Below, in pieces: positions 1 through 8,400 of a stretch of 64,000 nt of DNA. This DNA is from Deltaproteobacteria bacterium. Lineage in GTDB: Bacteria > Desulfobacterota > Binatia > UBA9968. Both the position numbers and the translations under genes were made by a program. The DNA is taken from contig VGTH01000014.1 of assembly GCA_016874755.1 (NCBI GenBank), forward strand, positions 1 to 64,000, in the 5' to 3' direction. Positions within the stretch are counted from its first letter, which is position 1, and each line of letters begins with the position of its first letter. The notes below the pieces were generated by a model. The model did no database searches, was not told the DNA's origin, and saw only the letters and a program-made list of their open reading frames with translations.

Positions 1-146
1 CCTCAGTGTGCTTTTCTCTCATCGGCGTATCCTTTCCTGCCTGCGCCAACAGGCAGCCTTTCGTTTTTAGATTCGCGAAAGGGTACGCCTACCTATTTCC
101 TATTTCCACACGCTTTGATCATAGCTCGCCTTTCGCTAAAACGTTT

Positions 147-384
147 ACTGCCAATCACATTTACCTTTTGGTCAAAGATAGCAGTTCGAATGTGATCGCC
201 AAGAGTATCCAATTAATCGCCGGCCGCAGCGGCCAACAATACAATCAACGGAAAGGACGCCACGGCGCATTCTGGAGGACCTTTACCATGCCACTGCCAT
301 TGAAGCAGACGAGCATCTGCAGCGTTGCCTTGTTCACATCGACTTGAACATGAACCAGCTTGACGCGGGAGTAACAAATTTGTT
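147..384 (+). pseudogene. REP-associated tyrosine transposase (RAYT/TnpA-REP) remnant, C-terminal half
   Basis: Two reading frames joined by one shift near 275-280 spell the second half of a Y1/HUH-type RAYT transposase. They contain NHIYLLVKD, then SIQLIAGRSGQQYN and RKGRHGAFW, then YHATAIEADEHLQRCLVHID. In intact RAYTs the catalytic motif is NHVHLLV; here the second His is Tyr, so the copy is dead as well as frameshifted. The reading fades at the palindrome just before the toxin gene. A separate N-terminal remnant lies at 1138-1258, after the toxin-antitoxin operon, so the two pieces are not one interrupted gene in normal order. Confidence 0.75.
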
Positions 385-386
385 AC
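371..386. promoter_or_regulatory. 16-bp perfect palindrome, likely toxin-antitoxin operator
   Basis: GTAACAAATTTGTTAC is a perfect 16-base palindrome 19 bases upstream of the toxin start at 406. HTH antitoxins of the HigA type repress their own operon by binding such palindromes. Its role here is inferred from position and symmetry. Confidence 0.55.
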
Positions 387-405
387 CATTGCAAAAGAAC
401 CGATC

Positions 406-741
406 ATGTTTCAACTACGCGCCTACGTCGACGCCAACGATCGTAAGCCTTTCGCCCTGTGGTTCGAACGGCTCGATTCCACCACCGCCGCCAAGGTGAC
501 CACGGCCGTCACCCGATTGGAGCAGGGGAACTTCTCCAACGCCAAAGGCGTCGGCGCGGGCGTTCAGGAATGCAAGATCGATTTTGGTCCAGGCTACCGG
601 ATTTATTTTGGGCAAGATGGGGAGCAGCTCATTATCCTCCTCTACGGTGGCACGAAGAAACGCCAGGACAAAGACATCGCCAAGGCCAAGGAATATTGGG
701 CAGATTACAAGCGGAGGAAAAAACATGCCCCTTACCCATGA
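406..741 (+). CDS. RelE/ParE-superfamily toxin (HigB-like addiction-module killer protein)
   Basis: A 111-residue protein of the RelE/ParE fold, COG3657-like 'addiction module killer' type. Recognisable parts are the start FQLRAYVDANDRKPF, the central GVGAGVQECKIDFGPGYRIYF strand region (read as two adjacent pieces), and LLYGGTKKRQDKDI followed by AKEYW near the C-terminus. Members of this superfamily usually inhibit translation by mRNA cleavage, or poison gyrase; which applies here cannot be told. It overlaps the antitoxin start by 17 bases, so the two are translationally coupled with toxin first, the HigBA order. A 16-base palindrome precedes it. Confidence 0.88.
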   Translation: MFQLRAYVDANDRKPFALWFERLDSTTAAKVTTAVTRLEQGNFSNAKGVGAGVQECKIDFGPGYRIYFGQDGEQLIILLYGGTKKRQDKDIAKAKEYWADYKRRKKHAPYP

Positions 742-1042
742 CTTTAAAGAAACCATCCGGGCGCGCGCGCAGCGTGACGCGAAGTTTCGTCAAGCCCTCT
801 TGCGCGAAGCGGTGGAATGCTACCTGGAGGGCGATCTCGAGACGGGCAAAGCGATCTTGCGCGATTACGTGAACGCCACTTTAGGCTTTCAGAAACTTGA
901 GGAGCGCACCGACATTCCAGCCAAAAGCCTTATGCGGATGCTCGGCCCCAAGGGAAGTCCTTCGGCGGCAAACCTCTCCAGCATCCTCACTGCCTTGCAG
1001 AAAACCGAAGGCGTCCATTTTGAACTCTCGGTCCGGCGTTAA
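725..1042 (+). CDS. HTH antitoxin (HigA-like, addiction-module antidote)
   Basis: A 105-residue protein starting at the ATG at 725, inside the 3' end of the toxin gene. The start is supported by the sequence MPLTHDFKETIRAR, which matches this antidote family, and by a GGAGG ribosome site at 713-717, inside the toxin gene. The C-terminal half is an XRE-type helix-turn-helix (TDIPAKSLMRMLGPKGSP then ANLSSILTALQK) that should bind the palindrome at 371-386. It is expected to neutralise the toxin at 406-741 and autoregulate the operon. Confidence 0.87.
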   Translation: MPLTHDFKETIRARAQRDAKFRQALLREAVECYLEGDLETGKAILRDYVNATLGFQKLEERTDIPAKSLMRMLGPKGSPSAANLSSILTALQKTEGVHFELSVRR

Positions 1043-1137
1043 CGCGAAGATCCGGAGGACTTTGAAGGCAGTCGATATGGGACGGGGAGGATGACCGAGC
1101 ATCGGAACGGAACCGATAGGGTCTTTACTTTATAGAA

Positions 1138-1258
1138 ATGGCCAGCTATTGCGCGTGCACTCCGATTCGAATTCGCCGGCGCGGTGTACCATTTGACAGC
1201 CCGAGGTGATCGGCAAGAGCCGATTTTCTTGGATGATGGCGACCAGCGGCGATTTTAA
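1138..1258 (+). pseudogene. RAYT transposase remnant, N-terminal end
   Basis: The ATG at 1138 opens with MA, then a small indel shifts to the frame that reads ALRFEFAGAVYHLTARGDRQ followed by EPIFLDDGDQRRF and a stop at 1256-1258. This is the highly conserved N-terminus of REP-associated Y1 transposases (family form RPLRIEFPGAVYHVTSRGNR). Only about 40 codons survive. It is followed by an inverted repeat at 1279-1338 that may be part of the same mobile unit. Confidence 0.75.
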
Positions 1259-1278
1259 GATTTGCTTGCAGCTACAAG

Positions 1279-1338
1279 AGGGTCAAATCTTTACCTACGG
1301 CTTACTCTCATAAAAGGTATAAATAAAGATTCGACCCT
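1279..1338. repeat. Imperfect inverted repeat, REP-like, next to the transposase remnant
   Basis: The arm AGGGTCAAATCTTTA at 1279-1293 and the arm TAAAGATTCGACCCT at 1324-1338 are reverse complements except for one base. A partial third copy (AGGGTCTTTACTTTA) lies at 1117-1131. Position beside a RAYT remnant suggests the short repeat that such transposases act on; this is inference. Confidence 0.6.
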
Positions 1339-1491
1339 AGCCTAGCCTTCATGAGTCTTATGGTTCACCTTGTCTGTCGCGAAATTTGAGCAGGTCAGCG
1401 CGAGAGAATCGAGCGGATCGTCTTCGGACTGCGAATTTGCAGCCAGATTCGTGAACCCGATGGCCTGATTCAGCTCGATTGACCGCTTCAA

Positions 1492-1515
1492 TTGCATATG
1501 CAAGACTATATGCAT
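1492..1515. promoter_or_regulatory. Palindromic boxes upstream of the RelE/Phd-type operon
   Basis: TTGCATATGCAA at 1492-1503 is a perfect 12-base palindrome. A second ATGCAT core lies at 1510-1515, touching the toxin start at 1514. Phd/YefM antitoxins bind paired short palindromes at their promoters, so this is a plausible autoregulatory operator. Confidence 0.5.
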
Positions 1516-1813
1516 GTTCACAATCCGCTTCGCGGAAGGCGTTGCCGAAGATCTCAAGAAGATTTCCATTTTTTACAGAAACCAAATTCTTGCTGCGATA
1601 GAGGAACAACTGACAAACACTCCCGACACCGAGACAAGGAACAGAAAGCTTCTAACGAACCTCACACCTCCTTGGGAGGGGATTGGACCGGTTTGGGAAC
1701 TGCGCGTCGGCGAGTATCGAGTCTTTTATGATGTGTCCCGTGAGGAACAAGCTGTTTATGTTCGAGCGGTGCGTCGAAAGCCGTCAGGTAAAAAGACGGA
1801 GGAGATATTATGA
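1514..1813 (+). CDS. RelE/ParE-family toxin
   Basis: A 99-residue protein with the RelE/ParE signature: an opening strand FTIRFAEGVAEDLKKI, a central helix region, then GPVWELRVGEYRVFYDV and a basic C-terminal stretch VRAVRRKPSGKK. The WELRVGEYRVFY core is the usual hallmark. Its stop overlaps the next start in an ATGA tetranucleotide, so expression is coupled to the Phd-like antitoxin. The substrate (ribosome-bound mRNA or gyrase) cannot be decided from sequence. Confidence 0.87.
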   Translation: MFTIRFAEGVAEDLKKISIFYRNQILAAIEEQLTNTPDTETRNRKLLTNLTPPWEGIGPVWELRVGEYRVFYDVSREEQAVYVRAVRRKPSGKKTEEIL

Positions 1814-2052
1814 AAAGTGTAACGGCACGTGATCTGCAAAAGAAAGTTAAGGAGTGTGTCGATCTCTCACAATCCGAAAAAGTGGTCGTAACGCGGCACG
1901 GCAAGCCGGCTGCGGTGTTGGTGGGCGTCGAGGGAAAGGACTGGGAAGATATCGTCCTCGAAACCTCACCGACCTTTTGGAAAATGATAGAAAAGCGCCG
2001 TAAGCAACGGACACTTTCTTTGAAAGAATTGAAAGCACGACTCGCAAAATGA
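1810..2052 (+). CDS. Phd/YefM-family antitoxin
   Basis: An 80-residue protein. The N-terminal 50 residues (VTARDLQKKVKECVDLSQ, then VVVTRHGKPAAVLVGVE) are the Phd/YefM DNA-binding fold, in which the segment 'V-x-R-x-G-K-P-A-A-V-L' is diagnostic. The C-terminal part is a basic, probably disordered toxin-binding tail. It overlaps the toxin stop by four bases. It should repress the operon through the boxes at 1492-1515. Confidence 0.87.
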   Translation: MKSVTARDLQKKVKECVDLSQSEKVVVTRHGKPAAVLVGVEGKDWEDIVLETSPTFWKMIEKRRKQRTLSLKELKARLAK

Positions 2053-2417
2053 ACGTCTTAGGATACACGCTTGCCGACAAATGATATGGCCCGCTCACGC
2101 TTGCAACCCGAGTGCCCGCCTCAATTGGCGCCAGATGTGATATGTTTCCGCACGAGCATTCAAGCTGATTTCGCGCTTTAACCGGGAAGATTTCCTCAAT
2201 GCAGAACCGCCCTCGCCTCTGGTTCCTTATGGCGCCACTCACTCGAACTCAGAGCGAGCGGCGCCGTCGGCTTGCGTTGGCAAATGGTTTCGTTTCCTCA
2301 AGTCGTTTGAAATAGATCGAATCGCCGCGCCTGGGGACGGGCGGGGCGCGGGTCGGTAGCGGCAACGTGGCCCGGTCCGACCCCAAGCCAATTTTTGAAC
2401 GTGGGAGCGCGATACCG
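2053..2417. other. Gene-free accessory spacer
   Basis: No open frame here has a family match, ribosome site or coding-like composition. It separates the toxin-antitoxin operon from the decayed gene on the opposite strand. Confidence 0.5.
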
Positions 2418-3060
2418 TTAAAGCGGATTTTTAGGAAATAAATACGGTGCATTCACGCGCAGGATTTCATAAAACCACCACAGAGATTGTTTACCGTAGA
2501 GATTGGGTGAAGTTGTTCTTATCTTGGCAACAAGTTCAAAGACACTGTCGTTGGGAGCGTCTGAATGAATTAAGTCAGCATTCGCGGCAGTAAACCAACA
2601 AAGAAAACCGACATAGCCGGAGACCATCGCCTCTCAAGCAAGACGAAGTTTTTGATGGCGAAAGATATAGTAACGATAGTTCCTTCAGTGATATATCGTC
2701 GAGCTCTTTATCGTGATCTCGATCAGCGTGTTTTAAGAAATTTTGCGGCATCTTTATACGACGCATCGCCTCTTTAAGGTGTTGAGGTTTGATGAGGATC
2801 TCCATTTCATCTCGGAAGGAAAGGCGAACTCTTTGAGGATCTCCGAGTCTCTCAAGTTCCGCACGGTAAAGTTCCGTTTTCCGCTTTTCGCATAGGTCGT
2901 CCGTAATTTCACGTGATGCCGCGCGAGTGTATAACAAGATAAATTGTCCAAATCCTCAAAAAAGAGCTTGATGGCGGTGTCGAGTTGTTTTTCTGCGGCG
3001 TCAATTTTCGTAAAACCCCATTTAGTTGTGCCCGTCCCAAGAGCGGGAAATATTTTAGAT
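2418..3060 (-). pseudogene. Decayed unknown gene, multiple frame breaks
   Basis: Reading right to left, overlapping frames join into one coding-like string. It begins with KIFPALGTGTTKWGFTKIDA, moves to ITDDLCEKRKTELYRAELER and FRDEMEILIKPQHLKEAM, shifts at about 2690, and ends SLWWFYEILRVNAPYLFPK before a stop at 2418. At least two frameshifts and one in-frame stop (TGA near 2633) are present, and no start codon is visible before the cyclodeaminase gene. The FPALGTG segment resembles the phosphate-loop region of macro-domain proteins, but this is too short to assign a family. I regard it as a truncated, inactive gene of unknown function. Confidence 0.45.
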
Positions 3061-3134
3061 TTACTTGCTCCGTCAAGTCACCTGGACATACTATCTATAG
3101 GTAATCCCAGCGATGGGGGACAAGGGAGTATTCA

Positions 3135-4178
3135 ATGGCGATTTTTCTCGCGAACCAAGATGTCGAGCAGCTCCTCACCATGGACGACTACATCGAGACC
3201 GTCGAGCAAGCGTATCATGAACTCGGCATGGGGCGGGCGTGGAACAATCCGCGCATTCACACTTACGGCCAGGCGCAAAACGGCGCGACCCATTTCTTGA
3301 AAGTCTTCACCGGCACGGTGCCGGCTCTGGGCTATTCGATCCTGCGCATCGACTCGACGATGGAGCGCAACGAGAGCGGCCACGAAACCAATCGCAAAGT
3401 CGGCAACCGCAACATGGGTTGGTTGATGCTTTTTGCCGTCGCGACCGGCCAGCTCGCAGCGATCATCGAAGATCGCGCGCTGCAGCGCATGCGTGTCGGC
3501 GCCATGACCGGCATCGCCGCCAAGTATCTCGCCAAACGCGACAGCAAAACCGTCGGCATTTTCGGCTCCGGCGCCCAGGCCGGACCGCAGTTGGAAGCGC
3601 TCTGTGCCGTGATGAAATTTGATCGAATTAACGTGTACAGTCCCACGAAACAAAACCGCGAAAGCTTCGCGGCTAGAATGACCACTGCGCTGAAGACCGA
3701 GGTCGTTGCCGTGAGCTCACCGCGCGAAGCGGTCGCCGGCTGCGACATTGTCGTCGTCGCAACGAATTCAAACGAGCCCGTCTTCGATGGTAACTGGCTG
3801 GAGCCCGGCACCTTCATCAGCTCGATCGTCAACAGCGACAAAGTGCTGCGCCGGCGCGACCTCGACGACGACAGCTTTCGCCGCGCCTCACTCATCGTCG
3901 TCAGCACCCGCGATCAAATCAAAAATGACGAGCCGATCTGGCTGACCGAAGGCTTGGAACGCGGCGCAGTGACTTGGGAGCGCATCTGGGAAATCGGTGA
4001 ATTGGTCTGCGGCAAAGCGCCGCGGCGCAGAAACGACGAAGAAATTACTATTTTAAAAAACAACGGCCTGAGCGTGCAATTCGCCGGCGTCGGCGCCGCG
4101 GTGATGAAGCGGGCCAAAGAACGGGGACTCGGAAAAGAATTGCCAGGCTGGATGTTCGAAGCGGCCTACCGGACCTAA
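3135..4178 (+). CDS. Ornithine cyclodeaminase / mu-crystallin family protein
   Basis: A 347-residue protein of the OCD/mu-crystallin family (typical 310-350 residues). The NAD(P)-binding loop GIFGSGAQAG lies near residue 140, preceded by RMRVGAMTGIAAKYLA, both family hallmarks. The N-terminal domain carries the THFLKVFTG strand that holds the substrate-binding Lys. Members include ornithine and alanine dehydrogenases and imine reductases; the substrate here is not determined. The start at 3135 has an AAGGGAG ribosome site 6 bases upstream. The GNAT gene begins on the last base of its stop codon, so the two form an operon. Confidence 0.88.
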   Translation: MAIFLANQDVEQLLTMDDYIETVEQAYHELGMGRAWNNPRIHTYGQAQNGATHFLKVFTGTVPALGYSILRIDSTMERNESGHETNRKVGNRNMGWLMLFAVATGQLAAIIEDRALQRMRVGAMTGIAAKYLAKRDSKTVGIFGSGAQAGPQLEALCAVMKFDRINVYSPTKQNRESFAARMTTALKTEVVAVSSPREAVAGCDIVVVATNSNEPVFDGNWLEPGTFISSIVNSDKVLRRRDLDDDSFRRASLIVVSTRDQIKNDEPIWLTEGLERGAVTWERIWEIGELVCGKAPRRRNDEEITILKNNGLSVQFAGVGAAVMKRAKERGLGKELPGWMFEAAYRT

Positions 4179-4705
4179 TGCGCGTCCGTCTCGAAGAACC
4201 CAAAGACTGGGCCGCCGTGCACAGAGTGAACGCGGCCGCATTCCCAACCACGGCCGAAGCCGATCTGGTCGACATTGTTCGGCTCCGAGCCAATCCGATC
4301 ATCTCACTTGTCGCTGAGCAAGACGAAACGGTCATCGGCCACATGTTATTTTCTCCGGTGACGCTCACCGGCCATGCTGACTTGAAAGTGATGGGATTGG
4401 CGCCGATGGCCGTGGCGAAGGACCACCAGCGCCAAGGCGTGGGTTCCGCGCTCGTGCGCGAGGGATTGGCGCGCTGCAAAGAACTAGACTTTGGCGCCGT
4501 CGTCGTCCTTGGCCATCCAGACTACTATCCGCGCTTTGGTTTTGCGCCGGCGGTGCAATATGGCATTGGCTGCGAATTCGCAGCGCCGCCGGAAGCCTTC
4601 ATGATCGTTGAGTTAGAGCCCGGATACCTGCACGGAAAGTCGGGGACAATTCGTTATCACTCGGCGTTCGACGTTTTTAGATGGGAAAGAAGGCGGGTCG
4701 GCTAG
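4178..4705 (+). CDS. GNAT family N-acetyltransferase (YhbS-like)
   Basis: A 175-residue acetyl-CoA-dependent N-acetyltransferase. The acetyl-CoA pyrophosphate loop is HQRQGVGSALV around residues 86-96, followed by VVVLGHPDYYPRFGF, typical of the COG3153/YhbS branch. The start overlaps the preceding stop in TAATG, giving translational coupling to the cyclodeaminase-family gene. The pairing suggests that both act on one amine or amino-acid substrate, but this is inference. No membrane segment or signal peptide is present. Confidence 0.88.
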   Translation: MRVRLEEPKDWAAVHRVNAAAFPTTAEADLVDIVRLRANPIISLVAEQDETVIGHMLFSPVTLTGHADLKVMGLAPMAVAKDHQRQGVGSALVREGLARCKELDFGAVVVLGHPDYYPRFGFAPAVQYGIGCEFAAPPEAFMIVELEPGYLHGKSGTIRYHSAFDVFRWERRRVG

Positions 4706-4748
4706 ACAAGCTTGTACGCGGCGCGCAAATTCTCGGATTCGGATGTTC

Positions 4749-4858
4749 CTCTCGCCAAGCCGCAAAGACGCCAAGCTCGGAAGACAAAAGATAAAGATTC
4801 CATGGAGTCTTTTATTTCAATTCTCCGAACTTTGCGGGCTTTGCGTCTTTGCCAGAGA
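4749..4858. repeat. Intergenic inverted repeat, CGCAAAG-word family
   Basis: Left arm near 4751-4783 (CCGCAAAGACGCCAAG) and right arm near 4822-4857 (CTTTGCGTCTTTGCC) are imperfect reverse complements. Each arm is built from the repeated word GCAAAG or its complement. The same word family occurs at 20827-21012 and, as a single arm, at 63399-63437. Confidence 0.65.
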
Positions 4859-4913
4859 TATTCCTAATTTCGGTTGCGGCTCTGCCATGCTGGACGCAGG
4901 CACCCAGCTGAAC

Positions 4914-5417
4914 TTAGCGCCCCATGAACGCGTCGGATCGTTTGAGCAACTCCTTGAGACCGTCTCCCTTTTCCGCTCCGCTGACGCCATGCTTGAAGAC
5001 CTTGGCGATCTTCCACTGGCCGCCCTCGTTTCTAAAAACCACGGCCGACCATTCTTTCCGGTCCTTGCCGAGCTTTTGGTAGACGGCGCGGGCGGTCTGT
5101 TTGTTCGCGGTCACATCGACGCCGACGAATTGCGCGTCTTTAGGATCAAGCTCGTCTGCCGACATGCCCTTGAGCGTGGCCGGCGAAACCTGGTCGGCCA
5201 TCTTGGCATACTCCGCGCTCATCAGCGCCAGCGTCGCCTTCACATCGCCCTTGCGCGCGGCTTCGAGATATTTGAGGTAGACGCCTTCAAGCTGCTTGGC
5301 GAAGGGGTGCGCCTGGTTTGTCGTTTTTTCCGGTGTCTGCGCGAGAGCGATTCCATTCGCCCGCAAGTTTACGGTTACCAATGCCGTTAACAAAACAATC
5401 AACAAACCTGAGCGCAT
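4914..5417 (-). CDS. Secreted protein, NTF2-like/DUF4440-like, function unknown
   Basis: A 167-residue protein. The start at 5417 is preferred because a GGAAGGA ribosome site lies just upstream and the N-terminus is a clear Sec signal peptide (MRSGLLIVLLTALVTVNL, cleavage likely near ALAQ). The mature part has a helix LEGVYLKYLEAARKGDVKAT and ends with a strand pair around EGGQWKIAKVFKHG, the pattern of small NTF2-like folds. I infer a periplasmic or secreted location. It lies 46 bases downstream of the autotransporter stop on the same strand and may share its transcript. No enzymatic role can be assigned. Confidence 0.65.
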   Translation of the reverse strand: MRSGLLIVLLTALVTVNLRANGIALAQTPEKTTNQAHPFAKQLEGVYLKYLEAARKGDVKATLALMSAEYAKMADQVSPATLKGMSADELDPKDAQFVGVDVTANKQTARAVYQKLGKDRKEWSAVVFRNEGGQWKIAKVFKHGVSGAEKGDGLKELLKRSDAFMGR

Positions 5418-5463
5418 TGCTATTTTTTCCTTCCGCACTAGCAGTTCCGTTAGCCTTACAGCA

Positions 5464-8400
5464 CTAGAACGGAATCGCCAACTTGATCGAGCCGCCATGC
5501 GAACGCGTCCGGTCGGAGAACTGGCCGGTGTAACCCACCTTGAGATTCACGCCACCGATGTTCAATACGTCGACACCCACTGCGACATCGCCGTAGTTCT
5601 TGTCATTCTGGCCCGCCACCGCCATCGGCGCAACGCTCGGCGCGCCGCGCAGGCTCGCCTCCACACTCGGCGTGTTGCTGGTAAACAGATGCGTCCATCC
5701 CAGCTTGGCGTACGGCCGCAGAATACTACCTCCGGCTTTGATCTCGCCGCCAATCTCCAGCGCCGGGCTCAAGGTCACATAGGTCTGCTCCTGCGCCCGC
5801 ACCGACAAATTAGCTCCCGCCGCGCCATGCTCGTTGAAGCTGTGCGAGCGAATGTAGCTGACGCCCAGATCGACCATCGGCTTCCAATACCAGTTGCCTT
5901 GCTCGAAGGCGCGCGCCCCGCGGAGCCGGTTGGTGACAAAAGTTTGCTGCGGATCGCTGTTCGCCGTCGCTCCCGGAATCAGCAGGCCCACTTTGCGCGC
6001 CGTTTCGTACCAACCATGGCCGACGTCGAACAAATAAGAGAGCGTGCTGCTGCCGAAACGCGCTTTGACGACACCGCCCAATTGAAACTCGTGGCCTTGG
6101 CTCGACGACAGGTTCTTAACGTTGAGCCAGCTTCGTTCATAGCCGGCACCGATGCCCCAATGCCAAGTAGCGTTGATCGCTTTCTGCATGCCGCCAGAGA
6201 GCTTGAAAGCATTTCGGTTAAAACCGAAATTGCTCGAAGTCTTGTCTTGGTGAATGGCGCTGCCACCCATCGTCATCCAGCCGCACTCGTCCTCGCGCAC
6301 GAAGCGATAGGCACCGTCGCGGGCGCGGCAGCTCAGCATGGCGTCGCCGAATTGTTGGTTAGAAAACCAGGCGGCAAACTGCTTTTCGAGATGAACTTCG
6401 GGACTGAGCTGATTGTAGGCATTGGCTAGACTCTGTGAATCTGCCAACCCCAACAGCGTTGTGACGATCGGCGCAAAGCTCGCAAACCCGCCGGCCAACT
6501 GCACATTATTGATGTAGTTGCCGATGGCGGTTTGATTGCCGTTGAGTCCGCCGCCAGCGGGGTTGGAAAAACTTAAGCTGTAGGCAAGGTTGACATCGTT
6601 GGCGTTCGGAGAGACCAGCTCGTAGCTCCGCAGCGCGGAGCGTTGATAGTTCAGTGTTAATCCGGAATTGGTAAAACCGCCGGCCGCCGACAACAGAGTC
6701 ACCTGGCCGCTCCCGGGTTTGGTCAACCCGGGATTGATAAAATTCAAATCGATCCGACCCGCGCCGTTTCCAGTGCCACTCGCATTGATACGATCCGCCG
6801 CCGCGCTCACGCCACTGTTGTCGTAGTCCACCAACAGTTTGCCGCCGCTCGTCTGCGCAAAACTTCCCGTTAATGCGGTCGTCTGCGCTTTGCCCAAGTC
6901 GCCGGGCGACAACACGCCACTGTTGTTCAACGGGCCGCCGCCAAGATTGACTGTCGGGCCCGGCAAAAAAGATGCCGCGGCGTTGTTGGTAAATCCGCCG
7001 ACGCCGATGCCAAGGTCCACCGAGCCGATCACTTGGCCCAAGTTGTTAATTTGATTGTTGCCTTTGTCGCCGACGATCGCCTTGCCGGCGACTCCAAGAG
7101 CGTTGGTGATAATGCCATTGTTATTGAGCCGATTGTTGGTGCCGCCAAGCATCTTGACGCCCGCGCCGGTGCCGCTGCCGCCCATAATCACGCTCGGCGT
7201 CGCGACATCTTGATTCAAAATGTCGAGGGTGATGTCGCCCCGGACACCCGTGGCATCGCTCTGCGCCAAGAGAGCTACAGAGTCCGCGCCGGCGGCAATC
7301 AGATGACCGGTCTGGCTCAGACTCATCCCTTGGGTAATGCCAGCGCCGCCCGCGCTGCCCATGAACGAATTACAGGTACCGTTGCACCTAACCGTTCCGC
7401 CACCGCCCGCCACGGTTTGTCCGAGAAACGCAACGTTGTTTGTTCCGGTGCCCAGGTTGATTGTTCCGGAGTTGTTCACCGTGACGCTCCCGCCGTTGCC
7501 AATGTTCTGACTCAAGAGCTGGAGTTGGAGAGCGCCACCTTCGACCGTGACTCTACCGCCGCCGCCGCCGACGGACTGCGCAAAGATCCCCACGGAGTTG
7601 TTACCAGTGATGTTGATGTTGCCGCCTCGACCGGAACTATCAACGCTATTGTTAACAACCGTTACGTTGCCCCCATGTCCCGTAACACCGTTGTAATTTG
7701 GCAGATTCTGCCCGCCGAAGAACAAGGGTACGGTAGCAACCGCAATCCCTAGATTCGCAGTTCCACCACCGCCGCCGACGCTTTGCGCGACAATGCCAGT
7801 GGAATTGTCGCCCTCTATAGTGATGCTATTGTGGTTCGTCACGCTGACGTTACCACCAGCTGAAGCAGCACCACCTTTACCCCCCACGGCAACACCAACG
7901 TTGAGGAACGGTAGTGGAATTGCCGCGCTTACGCTAAGACCACCGTTGCCACCGCCGCCACCGATGGACTGCGCGAAAATACCGCTGGAGTTGTTGCCCT
8001 TGGTCGTAATCGTTGCACTCCCACCAAACGGTGGACCATTGGTGACCGTGACGTCGCCGCCCCGGCCGCCTTGACCACCGGTGCCGCCGACACTCACATT
8101 GACAGGTCCGAATAGCGATGCCGATACCGACAATCCCCCGTTACCACCACCACCACCAAGAGACTGCGCGACGATGCCGTTGGCTGATTCGCCATGGGTT
8201 GTGATGGAACCGGTGTTGGTCACTGTGACGTTGCCGCCGCTACCACCAGCGCCCCCGTCGCCACCTACACTGACATTGATAGGGAGGATCGTAGCCCCAA
8301 TCGATCCACCGGCGTTGCCGCCGCCGCCACCGACGGAAAGCGCGGATATGCCGTGTGACCGGGCACCCATGGTCGTAATCGTGCCGCCGTTGTTATTGAC

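Noticed and set aside
4743-5390. Plus-strand open frame of 215 codons
   Set aside because: Antisense of the small secreted protein plus an inverted repeat; the minus strand has the signal peptide and ribosome site.
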